Below are positions 63,201 through 64,000 of a DNA stretch of 64,000 nt, piece after piece. Positions within the stretch are counted from its first letter, which is position 1, and every line of letters starts with the position of its first letter. The notes under the pieces are model-generated. The model was not told where the DNA came from, did no database searches, and saw only the letters and a list, made by a program, of their open reading frames with translations. Source of the DNA: Rhizophagus clarus (taxonomy: Eukaryota; Glomeromycota; Glomeromycetes; Glomerales; Glomeraceae); assembly GCA_015698045.1 (NCBI GenBank), contig BLAL01000239.1, positions 310,001-374,000 on the forward strand, given 5' to 3'. The position numbers and the translations under genes were made by a program.

Positions 63201-64000
63201 CTCTCAAATTTTTAGACGAACCAACATTTAATGTCGAACAAACTGTTTCATCAATTTCAAAGATAAATACACCTAATGGATATTATCTTCAATCTATGCG
63301 TATTGACCATACCTGTTCCGCAAATATCATAAATTTTGATTGGGATGATGAAATTCTAGCATATAGTCAAAGAAATCTAGCAGTTGCAAAAGGACAAGAT
63401 ATTATTTATGATTTGACAAAAATCGAAACGGAATTAGCGAATATTCTTGTTTTTGAAAAAGTTCACATAGAACCTCAACCAGAATTTCAGTTATACTTAG
63501 AACCTTTCCCATATCACATGGAACTGTTCCAAGGATGTATGAGGATTCTTAGTGATATTAAGAATTTAATAACTCAAGAACCAATACCTGCTGATAAAAT
63601 GAATCTATTACGTGTTTCTGAAAATTCCGGTTTACGACATGATTCGGAATCAGCTTTAGATAACGCATCAGAAATTTTATCATCATTGGAAATTCTCCTA
63701 TGTTTTGTTAAACGTACAGCAGCTGGAGATGGTGAGATACCTATTAAGGATTATGTTTCAAGATGGATGAAATTGTCTTCATTGGCTGCACATGATGGAT
63801 TCTCTAGATTCTTAAATATAGATTTACGACTTAAACACTTGGTGGCTTTATATGAATTCGTTGAAGAGCAAGTTGCTAATCTTAAAATCAAATATATTCA
63901 TGACAAATACAAAGCTCCACTTTCAGCAGAAATGAAAAACGCAATAAATCAGTCTGTGGATTTCGAACAGCAAACTATAATGAAAGAAATGATACCAGCA
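51254..64000 (+). CDS. RNF213-like giant AAA+ ATPase with CBM20 domain (runs off the window)
   Basis: Twelve exons are seen: 51254-52198, 52271-53094, 53174-54946, 55017-56973, 57051-58218, 58321-58477, 58548-59079, 59161-59215, 59299-59401, 59491-60130, 60206-60633 and 60721 to beyond 64000. The phases agree at every junction, giving 3954 residues so far. Residues ~7-118 are a CBM20 carbohydrate-binding domain (VLGNVRELGSWGN). A long helical region follows. Then come AAA+ module one (GEAGCGKT at 1827-1834, split by an intron; Walker B LFFDE to 1884) and module two (GAPGTSKS at 2145-2152; Walker B LLDEVG, Asp2221-Glu2222, then SPFNPLKVLH). The LSVSPNFKCILVMDERN...LLNRFEKQ stretch leads into the C-terminal half. 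No RING is seen, and about 400 residues including the RZ finger are missing near residue 3487. In animals RNF213 is a cytosolic ATPase/E3 acting on lipid droplets and intracellular microbes; the fungal role is unknown. Confidence 0.9.
51272..51610 (+). other. CBM20 domain of the RNF213-like protein
   Basis: The pattern V.GN...LG.W...........P...YW...I.I....... ..YRF is that of the starch/glycogen-binding CBM20 fold (residues ~7-118), including GNVRELGSWGN and the following Trp. Vertebrate RNF213 also has an N-terminal CBM20, so this is an ancestral family feature. Confidence 0.75.
62590..62620 (+). other. Deletion joint lacking the RZ finger
   Basis: Here the protein passes directly from FNWED to EIEDEINQT. 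In the fusion gene the matching residues are ~395-400 apart (about 10866 to 12130), and the RZ finger (11418-11540) and one intron lie between them. The reading frame is kept across the joint. Confidence 0.8.

Noticed and set aside
1..64000. CRISPR array, prophage or bacterial operon
   Set aside because: There are no direct repeats with unique spacers and no bacterial-type gene spacing. Spliceosomal introns and eukaryotic domains are present throughout.

Overview
The window looks like nuclear DNA of an early-diverging filamentous fungus, most likely an arbuscular mycorrhizal fungus (Glomeromycotina, Rhizophagus-like). The DNA is very AT-rich. Introns are mostly 65-130 bp with GTAAGT-type donors and TAG/CAG acceptors. 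The gene content is the expanded set typical of these genomes: small tyrosine-kinase-like kinases, Sel1 repeats, Kelch proteins, Crinkler-like and AMN1-type LRR fragments, and giant RNF213-like proteins. This assignment rests on gene families and base composition only.

Layout. 1-6400 is repeat-rich, with one small two-exon gene for a membrane/coiled-coil protein (3115-3716). 6417-13762 (+) is an eight-exon gene in which a complete protein kinase domain is fused, inside a single exon, to the C-terminal half of an RNF213-like protein including its RZ-type zinc finger. 13763-16344 holds repeats and a probable Helitron terminus. 16345-32140 is a Kelch cluster on the minus strand: two intact six-exon genes for secreted-N-terminus, single-pass membrane Kelch proteins (16345-18325 and 29107-31038). 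Between them lies a broken third copy (19850-20665), cut by a ~5.3 kb insertion that carries a decayed Crinkler-type gene and an LRR gene fragment. The promoter-side sequence of this family is present three times.

32150-51250 has few genes: nested and single MITE-like elements, a Sel1-repeat pseudogene, a 20-bp minisatellite, two decayed kinase genes, a ~115-bp satellite, a 792-bp tandem repeat, A-rich repeats, and the last exon of a fourth Kelch gene carrying a nonsense codon. 51254 to the right edge (+) is a second RNF213-like gene with a CBM20 domain, two AAA+ ATPase modules and the C-terminal half. It runs off the window with 12 exons seen.

How it fits together. Both large genes belong to the RNF213 family, which in animals is an ATPase/E3 ubiquitin ligase acting in cell-autonomous defence and lipid-droplet biology. 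They share intron positions. The fusion gene has a kinase but no CBM20 or ATPase modules, and keeps the RZ finger. The long gene has the motor modules but lacks about 400 residues that include the RZ finger. The two are therefore complementary in domain content. The fused kinase is of the non-RD type (HCD instead of HRD), a trait associated in plants with immune receptor kinases. A role in intracellular surveillance is an inference, but this pair is the most interesting thing in the window.
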